Below the pieces are notes generated by a model, which was given only the letters and a program-made list of their open reading frames with translations, had not been told where the DNA came from and ran no database searches. Source: JBHENN01 sp046262015 (GTDB taxonomy: Bacteria; Actinomycetota; CADDZG01; WHSQ01). Taken from it: a stretch of 50,770 nt of DNA. How positions within the stretch are numbered: the first letter of the stretch is position 1; each line of letters starts with the position of its first letter. Shown here one piece after another: positions 16,118 through 23,818 of this stretch. Location of the stretch: NCBI GenBank assembly GCA_046262015.1, contig JBHENN010000091.1, forward strand, positions 1 through 50,770, read 5' to 3'. The position numbers and the translations under genes were made by a program.

Positions 16118-16936
16118 CTAGACCGGGACACAGAACGGTCCTTGCGGCTCGGCGAACTTGCCCCACGTGTCGGTCCCGCGCGGGGGCCCTTCCTGGACGG
16201 CGCCGGTATCGACCACGACCTTGTCCGCTTCGATCGTCACCGGGAACCGGTCCAGCCCGCGCGGCGCGGGCCCGCCGTAGTACTCGCCGTGGAGCCGGTA
16301 CTTCGATCCGTGACAGGGGCACTCGAACAACTGGGACTTGGCGCAGTGGGGGACCGAGCACCCGAGGTGCACGCACTTCCGGTAGAGCGCCTGGAGCTTG
16401 GTGTCCTTGGCATTGACGGCGAGGTAGACCGGCGCGTCGGCGGTGCCCTCGTAGTAGGTGAGCCAGAAGCGTCCCTCGGCGACGAAGAACGGGGTGAAGC
16501 CGGGGGGACCGACCTTGGCGAGGATCTCGTTGTAGTCGCCGACGGTGATCTTGGTGCCGAAGCCTCCCGTCAGCTTGGGCCACAGGAACGACAGCGAGGC
16601 CATCCCGAAGAAGCCCAGGAACGCCGAGAAGGATGCGGTCGTCGCGCGGTTGAGGAACTGACGCCGCGACACGGCCAGCTGGTCAGGCGTCAGGGGCTTG
16701 CGCTCGCGCGCCGGCACCTTGGTGACGGTCACCTCTTCCTTCGCCGCGGTGGGCCCCTCGCTCTGGGCGTAGGTCTCGGCGGCGGCAGCGGTTCCGGCGC
16801 CGGGGTGCGCGCGCGACTCCGGTCCCGTCGCCGCGCCGGCTTTGCGCTGGCGGCGGATCGTCACGTTCGCCATGAAAAGGGCCCACAGGCCGATGCTGGC
16901 AGCAACGACGATCAAGGCGATCGTGCCGGGGCTCAC
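16118..16936 (-). CDS. Rieske [2Fe-2S] iron-sulfur subunit of the b6c complex
   Basis: 272 residues from GTG 16936. One N-terminal helix, an Ala/Glu linker, then VSRRQFLNRATTASFSAFLGFF, a twin-arginine-like segment forming a second span as in Tat-inserted Rieske proteins. The soluble domain has both boxes: CVHLGC (ligands Cys188, His190; disulfide Cys193) and CPCHGS (ligands Cys206, His209; disulfide Cys208). Val replaces the usual Thr after the first Cys. It oxidises menaquinol at the p-side and passes electrons to the cytochrome c encoded next. Compared with the three-span QcrA of mycobacteria it has two spans. Confidence 0.95.
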   Translation of the reverse strand: MSPGTIALIVVAASIGLWALFMANVTIRRQRKAGAATGPESRAHPGAGTAAAAETYAQSEGPTAAKEEVTVTKVPARERKPLTPDQLAVSRRQFLNRATTASFSAFLGFFGMASLSFLWPKLTGGFGTKITVGDYNEILAKVGPPGFTPFFVAEGRFWLTYYEGTADAPVYLAVNAKDTKLQALYRKCVHLGCSVPHCAKSQLFECPCHGSKYRLHGEYYGGPAPRGLDRFPVTIEADKVVVDTGAVQEGPPRGTDTWGKFAEPQGPFCVPV

Positions 16937-16951
16937 GCTGGGACCTGCGCG

Positions 16952-17833
16952 TTAGAGCTCAAAGAACATTCCGCCTTCCCACGGGAACACGAAGTTGAAG
17001 CCGGGCCCTCGGAAGAACATACCGAGGATGACCAGCACCGCGAAGCTGAGCATGAAGAAGCTGAACAGCACGATCGCGAGCTTGCGGTCGTCGGGGCGCG
17101 TCGAAGGGTTGCGGTCGATGAACGGCGCAGCCATCAAGCCGATGATGATCACCGTGGGGATCGTCACCCCGGCGACCTGGGGGTGGAAGTAACGCAGGAG
17201 CTCCTGCAGGCCGAGGAAGTACCACGGCGCCTTGGACGGGTTGGGGGTCTGGTTGAAGTTGGCCAGGTCCCGCAGGGGAGCGTCGACCGCGACCGACAGG
17301 AACGTGATCAGGGCGGTCACCACCAGCAGGGACACGAACTCGGCGGCCATCAGGTGCGGCCACACGTTGACCCGGTCCATGGGCTGGCGCTCGACCTTCT
17401 GGATCGCCTCGGGCTTGACGACCGCGAGCAGCCGCTGCACGCGCTCGGGCACCGCGCCGCCGTTGCCCACCGCCTTGCGACCCCCGGGAGGGCGGGCGGC
17501 TGCGGCGGGTTTCGCGGCCGCGGGTTTGGCCGCCGGCTTCGCGGCAGGTTTGGTTGCGGTCGCGGGCGCCGCTTCCGCCGCCGGAGCGTCCGCCTCGCCG
17601 TCGGCCGGCTTGTCCGCGGCAGGCTTCGGTGCGTCAGCCGCCGCGGGCTCGCCCTCGGCGGGCTCCGCCGGTTTGTCCTCGGCGGGGGCGGCTACGGCCT
17701 TCGTGGGGTCGGCGGCGCCCCGCTGCGCGCGCACGCGCGCCGCCTTCGCCCTCGCTTGGGCGACCGCGGGGGACGACCCCTTGGCCGTCTCGTCGGCCAG
17801 GACCTGGTCGTAGACCTCGTCGGGTGTGGGCAT
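16952..17833 (-). CDS. cytochrome b6f-type subunit IV (C-terminal part of cytochrome b) with N-terminal KGSSP module
   Basis: 293 residues. The C-terminal ~155 residues are three membrane helices of subunit IV, with KAPWYFLGLQELLRYFHP in the place of the PEWY motif of the quinol site. The N-terminal ~40 residues (VYDQVLADETAKGSSPAVAQ... RAKAARVRAQRG) form a charged helical module, followed by a ~75-residue Ala/Pro/Lys/Glu linker. The same module starts the cupredoxin at 40173 (22 of 39 residues identical). In b6f the N-terminus of subunit IV is on the cytoplasmic side, so the module should be cytoplasmic. It follows the cytochrome b6-type gene after 15 bases. Confidence 0.92.
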   Translation of the reverse strand: MPTPDEVYDQVLADETAKGSSPAVAQARAKAARVRAQRGAADPTKAVAAPAEDKPAEPAEGEPAAADAPKPAADKPADGEADAPAAEAAPATATKPAAKPAAKPAAAKPAAAARPPGGRKAVGNGGAVPERVQRLLAVVKPEAIQKVERQPMDRVNVWPHLMAAEFVSLLVVTALITFLSVAVDAPLRDLANFNQTPNPSKAPWYFLGLQELLRYFHPQVAGVTIPTVIIIGLMAAPFIDRNPSTRPDDRKLAIVLFSFFMLSFAVLVILGMFFRGPGFNFVFPWEGGMFFEL

Positions 17834-17848
17834 GGCTTCTCCTCGTCC

Positions 17849-18616
17849 CTACATGGGACCCGAGATACCTCCGTCCTTGCGAACCCTCCAGAAGTGGATC
17901 GATACGAATATCAGCAGCGCCAGAGGAAGCACCCAGACGTGGAGGGCGTACCACCGGAGCAGCGTCTCGGGCCCGATGACCGGGCCTCCGAGCAGCGCGA
18001 ACTGGACCGCATCGCCGACCATGGGCGAGTTCTTCATCATCTCGGTGCCGACGGTTACCGCCCAGACGGCGAGCTGGTCCCAGGGGAGGAGGTACCCGGT
18101 GAACGCGAGGAGCAGCGTCATGAGGAACAGCAGCACGCCGACGATCCAGTTGAACTCGCGCGGGGGCTTGTACGAGCCCGTGTAGAAGACGCGCGCCATG
18201 TGCAGCATGACGCTGATGACCATGAAATGGGCGCCCCAGCGGTGGAGGTTGCGCACGAGGACCCCGAACGAGACCGTCGTGTGGAGCCGCTGCATGTCCG
18301 AGTACACGATGTTCGTCTCGGGCCGGTAGAAGAACATCAGGTAGATCCCGGTGATCGTGAGGAGGATGAAGAGGAAGAACGTGAGGCCCCCCAAGCAGAG
18401 CGTGTACGACAGCTTGATCCCGTGGCGCTTCACTTTCACCGGATGGAGGTGGTAGAGGAGCGAGTTCATGACCACGTAGGCGCGGTTCCGGGGTGAGTCC
18501 GCGTAGCCGCGGCGGAAGATCGATCCGGGGCGGAATATCGCCCGCCACACCTGGCTGTTCTGCAACGCGTCGCGATGGGCTGCCAGCTTCTCGCGAGCGT
18601 GAAGACGTATCGCCAC
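17849..18616 (-). CDS. cytochrome b6-type subunit (N-terminal part of cytochrome b)
   Basis: 255 residues from GTG 18616 with GAGGAGAGAGG upstream. Four membrane helices with the four haem b ligands His125/His139 and His226/His241; the second pair is spaced HX14H as in b6 proteins, against HX13H in bc1. Cys74 in CLGG aligns with the b6 cysteine that binds haem c-i (c-n) covalently on the n-side. Together with a separate subunit IV this makes the complex b6c-like rather than the fused QcrB of well-known actinobacteria. It transfers electrons from menaquinol across the membrane in a Q cycle. It follows the ferredoxin gene by 13 bases. Confidence 0.95.
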   Translation of the reverse strand: MAIRLHAREKLAAHRDALQNSQVWRAIFRPGSIFRRGYADSPRNRAYVVMNSLLYHLHPVKVKRHGIKLSYTLCLGGLTFFLFILLTITGIYLMFFYRPETNIVYSDMQRLHTTVSFGVLVRNLHRWGAHFMVISVMLHMARVFYTGSYKPPREFNWIVGVLLFLMTLLLAFTGYLLPWDQLAVWAVTVGTEMMKNSPMVGDAVQFALLGGPVIGPETLLRWYALHVWVLPLALLIFVSIHFWRVRKDGGISGPM

Positions 18617-18629
18617 TCGACCTCTCTCC

Positions 18630-19046
18630 TCAGGAAGCTTTCTGCGTCTCGGGTACCGTTCCCAGCGCCCGGGCGCCCCTCTTCTTGCCGCCGGTGACCT
18701 CGCTCTGGACCAGCGCGCCGGTAGGGCATCGCTCGACGCAGAGGTTGCAGCGCGTGCAGGCGTTGTCGTCGATCAGGAAGAGGATGTCGTTGGACTCCAT
18801 CTGGTTGGCAAGCTCGACGTTGCCGGCGTCGGCCACCGACGTCGGGTCGACCATGAAGATGCAGTACCACGGGCAGATGTCGACGCAGCCTTCGCAGAGG
18901 ATGCACTGCTCGGGGATGAAGTCGATGAAGCGCTTCGGCTTGACGGCCGTCTTGAGCCACTCGGCATCGACCAGCTCCATCTCGTAGTCGGCGCGGAAGA
19001 TGGGCTTCTCGATCGTCTCCATCTTCTTCGGTTCCGGTTCGGCCAT
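18630..19046 (-). CDS. 2[4Fe-4S] ferredoxin encoded in the b6c operon
   Basis: 138 residues from an ATG at 19046, two bases after the upstream stop. Two classical cluster motifs: Cys48-x2-Cys51-x2-Cys54-x3-Cys58-Pro-type (CILCEGCVDICPWYC) and Cys97-x2-Cys100-x2-Cys103-x3-Cys107-Pro (CTRCNLCVERCPTG); Cys62 is extra. No signal peptide, so it is cytoplasmic. The 38-residue insert between clusters and the ~45-residue leader make it resemble NuoI-like ferredoxins more than small free ones. Its place directly before cytochrome b6 suggests electron entry to or exit from the n-side of that complex (inference). Confidence 0.9.
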   Translation of the reverse strand: MAEPEPKKMETIEKPIFRADYEMELVDAEWLKTAVKPKRFIDFIPEQCILCEGCVDICPWYCIFMVDPTSVADAGNVELANQMESNDILFLIDDNACTRCNLCVERCPTGALVQSEVTGGKKRGARALGTVPETQKAS

Positions 19047-19048
19047 CG

Positions 19049-19456
19049 CTACTTCCCGGGCATGTAGCCCTTGACGACGTCCTGCAGTCCCTTGCTGCCG
19101 GTCCGCTTGCGCTTCCGCTCCTGCCAGATGTAGGCCCCGATGAGCATCACCACCAGCAACGTCATCTGGAACCCGTTGGCCACCAGGTCGCGGAAGATCT
19201 TGATCTGCGCGGTGTTGCAGCCCCCGCCGGGGTTCGGCGCGCCGCCGAGGGTGGCGCACACCTTGCCCAGGCCGGGGATGTTCTCGCTCCAGGTGATCAG
19301 CGTCGCGATGTACTGGTCGAACTTGTAGATGATGATCGAGGGCCCCTGCCCGAGCAGCGCGATCAGCACGATCCAGATGATCGTGCCCAGCACGATGGCG
19401 CGTGTCCACGTCATCGGGGCGTCGGTGTACCGGTAGACGCGCTCTCGGACGGCCAT
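19049..19456 (-). CDS. two-span membrane protein, first gene of the b6c operon (hypothetical)
   Basis: 135 residues from an ATG at 19456. Two membrane helices (about residues 18-38 and 97-113) flank an extracytoplasmic-type loop containing two cysteines (GKVCATLGG and GGGCNTAQ) that could form a disulfide. The C-terminus is basic (WQERKRKRTGSKGLQ). A TAATAT -10 lies nine bases upstream, so the operon starts here. Linked in tight spacing (two bases) to the ferredoxin gene; perhaps an anchor for it (inference). No known family recognised. Confidence 0.7.
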   Translation of the reverse strand: MAVRERVYRYTDAPMTWTRAIVLGTIIWIVLIALLGQGPSIIIYKFDQYIATLITWSENIPGLGKVCATLGGAPNPGGGCNTAQIKIFRDLVANGFQMTLLVVMLIGAYIWQERKRKRTGSKGLQDVVKGYMPGK

Positions 19457-19465
19457 GGCGCGGTC

Positions 19466-19471
19466 ATATTA
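19466..19471 (-). promoter_or_regulatory. -10 element of the b6c operon promoter
   Basis: TAATAT on the minus strand, nine bases before the ATG at 19456, in an otherwise very GC-rich context. The message would have a leader of only about three bases, so it is close to leaderless. Confidence 0.55.
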
Positions 19472-19562
19472 CCTGGGGGTCCTGCGGGAACAACGACCCG
19501 ACCTTGTGCGCTTGAGAGCGCGCGTGGAGTGCGCTCCAGGTGGCGAACGCGCCGAGGTGGGA

Positions 19563-19712
19563 TCAGACGGAAGGGCGCTCTTCGCTCTGGGCGCCGAGGC
19601 GGTCGAGCGTTCGCTCGAGCCGCCGCTGCCGGGCTCCGAGCGAGTACAGGTAGCCGCCGATCCCCACCCACACCCCGAGGAACGCGACGAAGAGCCAGCC
19701 GATCTCACTCAC
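19563..19712 (-). CDS. ccmD: CcmD-like small haem exporter subunit
   Basis: 49 residues from a GTG at 19712 that overlaps the ccmC stop by four bases. One membrane helix (IGWLFVAFLGVWVGIGGYLYSL) followed by a charged helix (RQRRLERTLDRL), the typical layout of CcmD, which helps CcmABC release holo-CcmE. Identified by size, topology and its position after ccmC rather than by a strict motif. Confidence 0.72.
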   Translation of the reverse strand: MSEIGWLFVAFLGVWVGIGGYLYSLGARQRRLERTLDRLGAQSEERPSV

Positions 19713-20473
19713 GTGGTGACCGGCCTCTCGGTCGCGCCGCGGGGCGCGGGACCGGCATCGCCGGCGCGAGCGGTCAGGTCCTCGAGCCGGCCGATCCGCA
19801 CCCGCAGCGCGAGCAACCACGTGAACAGCAGGGTGAAGGCGATAAGCGCCCCGAAGAACGCGGCCATCTCCGGCGCACCGAGCCCGGATCCTTCCGTCGG
19901 GTTCGCCGGGGTCGGCCCGCTCGGATGCAGCGTCCGCCACCAGCGGACCGAGAAATGGACGATGGGGACGTTGATGAACCCGACGATGCCCACGACCGCA
20001 GCGAGGCGTCCTTCCCGCGCGGGATCGACCGCGAGGCTCCGTAGGAAGAGATAGCCGAGGTAGGTCAGCCACATCACTAGCGCCGACGTCAGGCGGGCGT
20101 CCCACTGCCACCACGTGCCCCACACGGGTCGGGCCCAGATCGGCCCGGTGAAGAGCACCAGCGTGGTGAACAGGACCCCCAGCTCCCCGGCCGCGTGGGC
20201 GAGGAGGTCCCAGCGGCGCGCCGACGTCCTGAGATACGCGATCGACGCCACGAAGAGGATCGCGAACGACAGGTACGCGACCCACGCGGCCGGCACGTGG
20301 ACGTAGAAGATCCGTTGCAGCTGGCCGCCCATGGACGCGTCGGCCTCGCGCGCCACGAAGAAGATCAAGACGAGCGAGATCGCCATCGCGACCCACGCCG
20401 CGACCGCCAGCCGCGTCAGGCGGGGGTCGCCGGGGCGGATCTGAGTCTCCGGGCTCCTCACGGCAGGCGACAC
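19709..20473 (-). CDS. ccmC: haem-handling protein CcmC (cytochrome c maturation, System I)
   Basis: 254 residues with six membrane helices. Carries the tryptophan-rich WWD haem-binding motif WGTWWQWDAR (118-127) and flanking external histidines (YVHVPAAW at His59; NVPIVHFSV). CcmC loads haem on CcmE with the ABC transporter CcmAB. Overlaps ccmD by four bases and follows the HAD gene by 16 bases. It is separated from ccmA/ccmB by four unrelated genes on the same strand. Confidence 0.92.
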   Translation of the reverse strand: MSPAVRSPETQIRPGDPRLTRLAVAAWVAMAISLVLIFFVAREADASMGGQLQRIFYVHVPAAWVAYLSFAILFVASIAYLRTSARRWDLLAHAAGELGVLFTTLVLFTGPIWARPVWGTWWQWDARLTSALVMWLTYLGYLFLRSLAVDPAREGRLAAVVGIVGFINVPIVHFSVRWWRTLHPSGPTPANPTEGSGLGAPEMAAFFGALIAFTLLFTWLLALRVRIGRLEDLTARAGDAGPAPRGATERPVTT

Positions 20474-20489
20474 TACCCCCGGGCACGCG

Positions 20490-21182
20490 CTAGCTCGCGG
20501 CGAGCTCCTTGATCTTCTCGGCGGTCAGCGCCGCGAAGCCGTCGACGAGGAGATCCGCCGCGTCGAGGTCCTGGTGGCGCGTGTAGTCGTTCGGGACGAC
20601 GACGCAGCGAAGACCGGCGGCCTTGGCGGCGCGCAGTCCCTGCCGCGAGTCCTCGATCGCGACCGCGCGGCCCGGATCCAGGCCGAGACGCTCGAGCGCG
20701 GTGTGGTACGCGGACGGGTCGGGCTTCTTGTTCGGTGCCTCCTCGGCGGTGATCGCTACCGCGAAGCGTTCCAGGCCGTAGAGACGGTCGACGAGCGGCT
20801 TCACCCACTCGGGACTGCCGGTCGTCACGATAGCGAGCGTCACGCCGCTCTCCTCGAGGGCGTCGACCAGCTCCGGCGCGCCGGGCCGCGCGGGGATCCT
20901 CCCGGCCTCGACCAGCTCGAGGAAGACCTCGTTCTTGCGCTCGTGCAGGGCCGGCACGACGCGCTCGATCTCGGCTCGCGCCATCCCCTCGCCGGTGAGG
21001 TAGTAGGTCAGGCGCTCCTTGCCGCCGGTGATCTTCAGCAGCTCGCCGTAAGGGTCCTCGTCCCAGCGGTAGGGCAGGCCCGCGTCCTCGAAGGCGCGGT
21101 TGAACGCGATCCGGTGTCCGTGCCGTTCGCTGTCGACGAGGGTGCCGTCGACGTCGAACAGGACCGCGTCGAGCTCGGGCAT
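20490..21182 (-). CDS. HAD-superfamily hydrolase (beta-phosphoglucomutase/phosphatase-like)
   Basis: 230 residues, HAD subfamily IA with a helical cap. Motif I FDVDGTLVD (nucleophile Asp10, acid/base Asp12), motif II IVTTGS, motif III Lys in NKKPDPSAY, motif IV AIEDSRQG. Likely a phosphatase or phosphomutase on a small sugar phosphate or similar metabolite; the exact substrate cannot be predicted. It lies inside the ccm gene run, in the same transcription unit by spacing (9 bases after the TauE gene). Confidence 0.88.
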   Translation of the reverse strand: MPELDAVLFDVDGTLVDSERHGHRIAFNRAFEDAGLPYRWDEDPYGELLKITGGKERLTYYLTGEGMARAEIERVVPALHERKNEVFLELVEAGRIPARPGAPELVDALEESGVTLAIVTTGSPEWVKPLVDRLYGLERFAVAITAEEAPNKKPDPSAYHTALERLGLDPGRAVAIEDSRQGLRAAKAAGLRCVVVPNDYTRHQDLDAADLLVDGFAALTAEKIKELAAS

Positions 21183-21191
21183 CGGGCAACT

Positions 21192-21587
21192 CTAGGAGGT
21201 CGCGGCGCCCGACCGGCGCGCCTGGACGACGAGCCGCACGCCCATGACCGTAAGGAACAGCGCGAAGAACGTCTCGAGGCGGTCCGGGTCGACAGCCAGC
21301 GCGATCCGGGCGCCCGCGAGGGCTCCCGGTATCCCTCCGAGCGCGAGCAGCCCCGCCACGGGGAAGGAGACGTAGCCTCGGCCTCGGTGCGCGAGGACCC
21401 CTGCGATAGCGGCGGGCACGATCACCAGCAGGGACGTCCCTTGGGCGAGGTGTTGCGAGCGGTCCAGCACGAGGACGATGAAGGGAACGATCACGACGCC
21501 TCCTCCGATGCCGAAGAGCGCCGAGAGCCCACCGGCCACGACCCCGAAGGCGACGATGGCGGCGACGAGCGGACCGGTCAGCTCCAC
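21192..21587 (-). CDS. half-size TauE/SafE-family membrane protein (second of tandem pair)
   Basis: 131 residues, about half of a TauE/SafE sulfite/anion exporter. Four helices with the family signature ALFGIGGGVVIVPF and QGTSLLVIVPAAIAG. It overlaps the upstream paralogue by 10 bases, and the two share the order GxGGGVVxVP...HxxxGTSL, suggesting a heterodimer equivalent to one full-length transporter. Substrate unknown. Confidence 0.82.
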   Translation of the reverse strand: MELTGPLVAAIVAFGVVAGGLSALFGIGGGVVIVPFIVLVLDRSQHLAQGTSLLVIVPAAIAGVLAHRGRGYVSFPVAGLLALGGIPGALAGARIALAVDPDRLETFFALFLTVMGVRLVVQARRSGAATS

Positions 21588-21943
21588 AACATGGTTCCCG
21601 CGACGGCAAGCAGCAGGATCCCGAACGCGGTCTCCAGGCGCTCCTCGGACATGGCCGCCATGACGCGTGCCCCGAGCGGCGCACCGGCGATCGCTCCCAG
21701 GGCGAGGAGCGCGGCCACGCCGATGTCGGTCTCACCGCCGGCCGCGAACGCGGCCGCTCCAACCGCCCCCATCACCACCACGGCAGCCAGCGACGTCCCG
21801 TGAGCCTCGTGCTCGGACAGTCCCGCGGCCAGGGCCACGAGCGGAACCATGACCACGCCTCCGCCCACTCCGAGGAGCCCGCTCATCAACCCCGCGGCGA
21901 ACCCGCTCGCGATCACGGCGACCGTGTGGCCGGACGACGTCAC
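21578..21943 (-). CDS. half-size TauE/SafE-family membrane protein (first of tandem pair)
   Basis: 121 residues from a GTG at 21943, four bases after the M15 peptidase stop. Hydrophobic with the TauE repeat motif GLLGVGGGVVMVPL and EAHGTSLAAVVVMGAVG. A full TauE is a duplication of such a half within one polypeptide; here the halves are two genes. TauE-like proteins have been linked to sulfite, taurine or organosulfur export, and in some clusters to copper or cytochrome assembly; none of these is shown here. Confidence 0.82.
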   Translation of the reverse strand: MTSSGHTVAVIASGFAAGLMSGLLGVGGGVVMVPLVALAAGLSEHEAHGTSLAAVVVMGAVGAAAFAAGGETDIGVAALLALGAIAGAPLGARVMAAMSEERLETAFGILLLAVAGTMLWS

Positions 21944-21947
21944 CGAG

Positions 21948-23087
21948 CTATGCCGATAGCAGGCGGTCGAGCTCGAAGTGCATCGGGTCGGGGCGACTCC
22001 ACCATCCGCCCCACTCGAAACCCCACTTCTCGAAGATCTCGACGATGCGCGGGTCGAGGTTGCCGCGCGTGCCGAGCCCGTTCTCCGAGACGTTGATGTC
22101 CACCGCAAGCCCGAACGCATGCATGGAGAGGGCCTTGCCCGGGTCGCGGTCGATGAAGCGAGGGACGTAGCAACCTCCGTACTGCGACGGATCGATCAGA
22201 CCGGCCAGGCCCGCGCGCTGGATCTCGGCCAGGGCCTCGTAGAGCTGGCGGAACATGATCCGGTGGCACGTGACCCCCCCCAGGATCGGCACCGTGCCGC
22301 TCGCGATGTTCGCTTCCACCCATCCCGGATCGGGCTCGATGAAGCCGTCCTCGAGGATGCGGAAGCTCATCGCACCGACCGCGGTGCCGCCCGCGGCCGG
22401 CGGCGGCGGCGGCGCCTCCCCCGCCCCGGGCTCGTCGGGCACCGAGAGGGCGCGGACGCGCGCTCCGGGGAAGAGCTTGCGAAGGGAGCGCCGGATCGGC
22501 TCGAGGTCTGCCTTCGGGCGCGCCGCGACGAGCAGCAACGCCGGGTCGGGCAGATCGAGCTGGACCCCGGTGTGCTCGTTCACCAGCACGTCGGGCGCCG
22601 GCGCGCCGGTCTCGGCGAGCGCGCCGATCCCCAGCTCCATCGCGCCGAGGTCGAGTCGCCCTGTGCCGGAGGTGTCCAGCCGGCGCGCCGCATCGAAGCC
22701 GAGCACCGCGTTGCCCAGGAGCAGCGAGGTCCAGACGAAGTCGGCATCGCGTGTGACAACGGGAGTCAGCGGGCGCAGCTGCATCGGGTCGGCCGCCGCA
22801 ACGCGTAACCGGGCGCGCCGGTGGCCGAGAGCGGCTCGTACGCGCCCCACACGCACCGGCACGATCAGCGCGACGCCCGGCTTGTTACGGGCCCGCTTGA
22901 TCCGTCGGTCGGTCGCGGGGGCGGCCAGCTTGACGGCGAACGCAGGCGTGGCATCGACCACGGGCGGGAGCGCCAGCGTCTGGTCCAGCTCGGGGGCCGG
23001 CACCTCGGCCTGCTCGGGTACGGATCCGCCGCACGCGCCGAGGACCACGGCGACCGCGGCGAACGCGGTGAGTGCGCGCGTCCTCAT
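21948..23087 (-). CDS. lipoprotein with C-terminal M15-type D-Ala-D-Ala carboxypeptidase domain
   Basis: 379 residues. Lipoprotein signal with lipobox LGAC (Cys19). The middle ~200 residues are an uncharacterised extracytoplasmic region with a Pro-rich run. The C-terminal ~130 residues match M15 peptidases: a zinc site SMHAFGLAVDIN (HxxxxxxD) and DPMHFEL (second His) with WGFEWGG before it. It probably trims peptidoglycan peptides at the outer face of the membrane. The ATG overlaps the ccmB stop (ATGA), so it is cotranscribed with ccm genes, an unusual setting. Confidence 0.82.
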   Translation of the reverse strand: MRTRALTAFAAVAVVLGACGGSVPEQAEVPAPELDQTLALPPVVDATPAFAVKLAAPATDRRIKRARNKPGVALIVPVRVGRVRAALGHRRARLRVAAADPMQLRPLTPVVTRDADFVWTSLLLGNAVLGFDAARRLDTSGTGRLDLGAMELGIGALAETGAPAPDVLVNEHTGVQLDLPDPALLLVAARPKADLEPIRRSLRKLFPGARVRALSVPDEPGAGEAPPPPPAAGGTAVGAMSFRILEDGFIEPDPGWVEANIASGTVPILGGVTCHRIMFRQLYEALAEIQRAGLAGLIDPSQYGGCYVPRFIDRDPGKALSMHAFGLAVDINVSENGLGTRGNLDPRIVEIFEKWGFEWGGWWSRPDPMHFELDRLLSA

Positions 23088-23818
23088 TCCAGCACGTACT
23101 CGAACGCAAGGGCGCCGACCGTTGCGAACACCACGTCGAACGCGATCAGGATGCCGAACCAGCCGCGGGCCGCGACCTGGTCGAGGCCGCGCCCGACGAA
23201 CAGGTCCGACGTCAGCTCTACCGCCGCGACGAACACCGGGACGAGCGCGGGTAGAGCCAGGATCGGAAGCATCAGCTCGCGACTCGACGTCTGCGCCGCC
23301 AGCGCGGCGAACAGGGTCCCTATCGCGACGAAGCCCAGATCCACCAACAGGACCACGAGTACCAGCGCCGGCCAGTCGCTCCCGACGTCCAGCTGGAAGA
23401 AGAAACCGGCCGCGGGGATAAGGAAGACTTCGACCACCACGATGAACGTGAGGTTCGTCAGGGCCTTGGACAGGAACAGCCCCGACCGGTCGAGCGGCAT
23501 CAGCAGCAAGGTGTCGATCGCGCCGTCGTCTCGTTCGACCTCGAACGCGCGGGCGAAGCCGATCAGCCCCGCGAACAACACGGTCACCCAGACGAATCCG
23601 GCCAGCACGTCGGCGATCCGTAGCTCCGTCCCTGAGACGCCGGCGGCGGCGCGAGCGCCGGTCCCCGCCACGGCGAACGCCAGTAGCAGCATCACGGCGA
23701 ACGAGAACGCGAGCATGGGCGGCAGCGTCGACCGGCCACGCGCCTCGATCCGGAGGTCCTTGACCGCGAGGGCCCGCGTCTTCGACAGGAACCCGGCGCG
23801 CCCGGCGACGGCGCTCAC
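23084..23818 (-). CDS. ccmB: haem exporter permease CcmB
   Basis: 244 residues from a GTG at 23818 overlapping the ccmA stop by four bases. Six hydrophobic helices; family landmarks are VKDLRIEARGRSTLPPMLAF at the N-terminus, ERDDGAIDTLLLMPLDRS after the second helix, and SSRELMLPILALPALVPVF. With CcmA it forms the ABC transporter that, together with CcmC, releases haem-loaded CcmE. Confidence 0.93.
   Translation of the reverse strand: MSAVAGRAGFLSKTRALAVKDLRIEARGRSTLPPMLAFSFAVMLLLAFAVAGTGARAAAGVSGTELRIADVLAGFVWVTVLFAGLIGFARAFEVERDDGAIDTLLLMPLDRSGLFLSKALTNLTFIVVVEVFLIPAAGFFFQLDVGSDWPALVLVVLLVDLGFVAIGTLFAALAAQTSSRELMLPILALPALVPVFVAAVELTSDLFVGRGLDQVAARGWFGILIAFDVVFATVGALAFEYVLE

Noticed and set aside
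16115..18496. 793-codon open frame on the plus strand, antisense to the b6c genes
   Set aside because: Its translation is Arg/Gly/Asp-rich without any motif, and the opposite strand encodes clear cytochrome b, subunit IV and Rieske proteins. High GC alone produces such open antisense frames.
19700..19720. CACGTGGTGACC region considered as a regulatory palindrome or Rex site
   Set aside because: It lies inside the ccmC-ccmD overlap, the arms do not match TTGTGA/TCACAA, and no promoter-like sequence follows.
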